Assembly (NCBI GenBank): GCA_024225195.1
Contig: JAAEMV010000419.1
Location: 1 to 46,977 of the forward strand
Reading direction: 5' to 3'
Source of the DNA: Planctomycetaceae bacterium
GTDB lineage: Bacteria; Planctomycetota; Planctomycetia; Pirellulales; Pirellulaceae
Length of the DNA stretch: 46,977 nucleotides
Shown piece after piece: positions 46,843 through 46,977 of the stretch (the first letter of the stretch is position 1; each line of letters opens with the position of its first letter). The translations under genes and the position numbers were made by a program. The notes under the pieces are model-generated. The model saw only the letters and a program-made list of their open reading frames with translations, searched no databases and had not been told where the DNA came from.

Positions 46843-46926
46843 CAACATGATGCACTCGGAGCCGCCGACCGCGCATTTTCTGAAGTCACGATCACTCCGG
46901 CGGCCCGGTGATCATTAGCGTTATCC
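46837..46926 (+). other. attC recombination site (90 bp)
   Basis: R'' GGATAAC (46837-46843) is the exact complement of R' GTTATCC (46920-46926). Inside, TGATGCACTCGGAGCCGCCG pairs with the right-hand arm whose complement is TGATCACCGGGCCGCCG: 17 pairs, with three single extra bases (G, T, A) on the left arm as bulges. Unpaired spacers (AACA / GCTAA complement) separate the R and L stems, and a 30-base terminal loop closes it. That is the attC plan. Confidence 0.9.
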
Positions 46927-46933
46927 GACTTAA

Positions 46934-46977
46934 ATGAACGACGAAACACACACACTACCGTTTCACCATGATGATCA
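46934..46977 (+). CDS. Start of the second integron cassette gene (truncated by window end)
   Basis: An ATG eight bases past the attC end opens a frame that stays open to the last base (MNDETHTLPFHHDD). Only 14 residues are visible, so no family can be given. Position straight after attC is where a second cassette gene would begin. No clear ribosome binding site is seen. Confidence 0.5.
   Translation, partial: MNDETHTLPFHHDD

Noticed and set aside
46462..46848. 128-residue minus-strand frame across the first cassette
   Set aside because: Longer than the plus-strand gene, but the plus frame has a ribosome binding site, the right orientation relative to attC and a stop in the R'' box.

Overview
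The window looks like chromosomal DNA of a planctomycete, most likely a Pirellulaceae-type organism. The signs are a DUF1559 pseudopilin-like protein with an H-X9-DG tail next to a small lipoprotein gene, large PQQ-repeat secreted proteins, a glucose/sorbosone dehydrogenase fused to haem-binding CxxCH motifs, two separate MoxR-DUF58-VWA clusters, an S46 peptidase, and many exported proteins of unknown function. This assignment is inference from gene content. No rRNA, tRNA or CRISPR array was seen.

Left part (1-14.9 kb): the C-terminal part of a probable GH38-type glycosidase overlaps cmk. Facing it is a five-gene minus-strand operon (moxR, DUF58, a membrane protein, two VWA proteins). Then come a winged-helix/AAA ATPase behind a long leader, an FAD oxidoreductase, a sigma-70 factor, the DUF1559/lipoprotein pair, and hemB.

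Middle part (14.9-38.5 kb): two PQQ beta-propeller proteins, a membrane protein, an S46 dipeptidyl-peptidase with an acidic-residue-specificity arginine, the dehydrogenase/cytochrome protein, and a second minus-strand MoxR-DUF58-VWA operon headed by a 1112-residue VWA/GATase-like membrane protein. A zinc metalloprotease of the DUF5117/DUF4953 type, an outer-membrane beta-barrel protein and a small exported protein follow. Several intrinsic terminators are clear.

Right part (38.8-45 kb): a zinc-ribbon membrane protein, aspS, a DUF2461 protein, then an overlapping pair of a RluA-type pseudouridine synthase and a DUF3524 glycosyltransferase related to the tRNA-queuosine mannosyltransferase. This end is devoted to translation and tRNA modification.

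Right edge (45.0-47.0 kb): a chromosomal integron. An IntI-type integrase is read leftward. It is followed by a 430-bp attI-like region with three copies of a 9-mer spaced exactly 104 bp apart, a complete gene cassette with a protein of no recognised family, a foldable attC site with single-base bulges, and the start of a second cassette that runs off the window. This is the most interesting system here; the cassette array presumably continues to the right.
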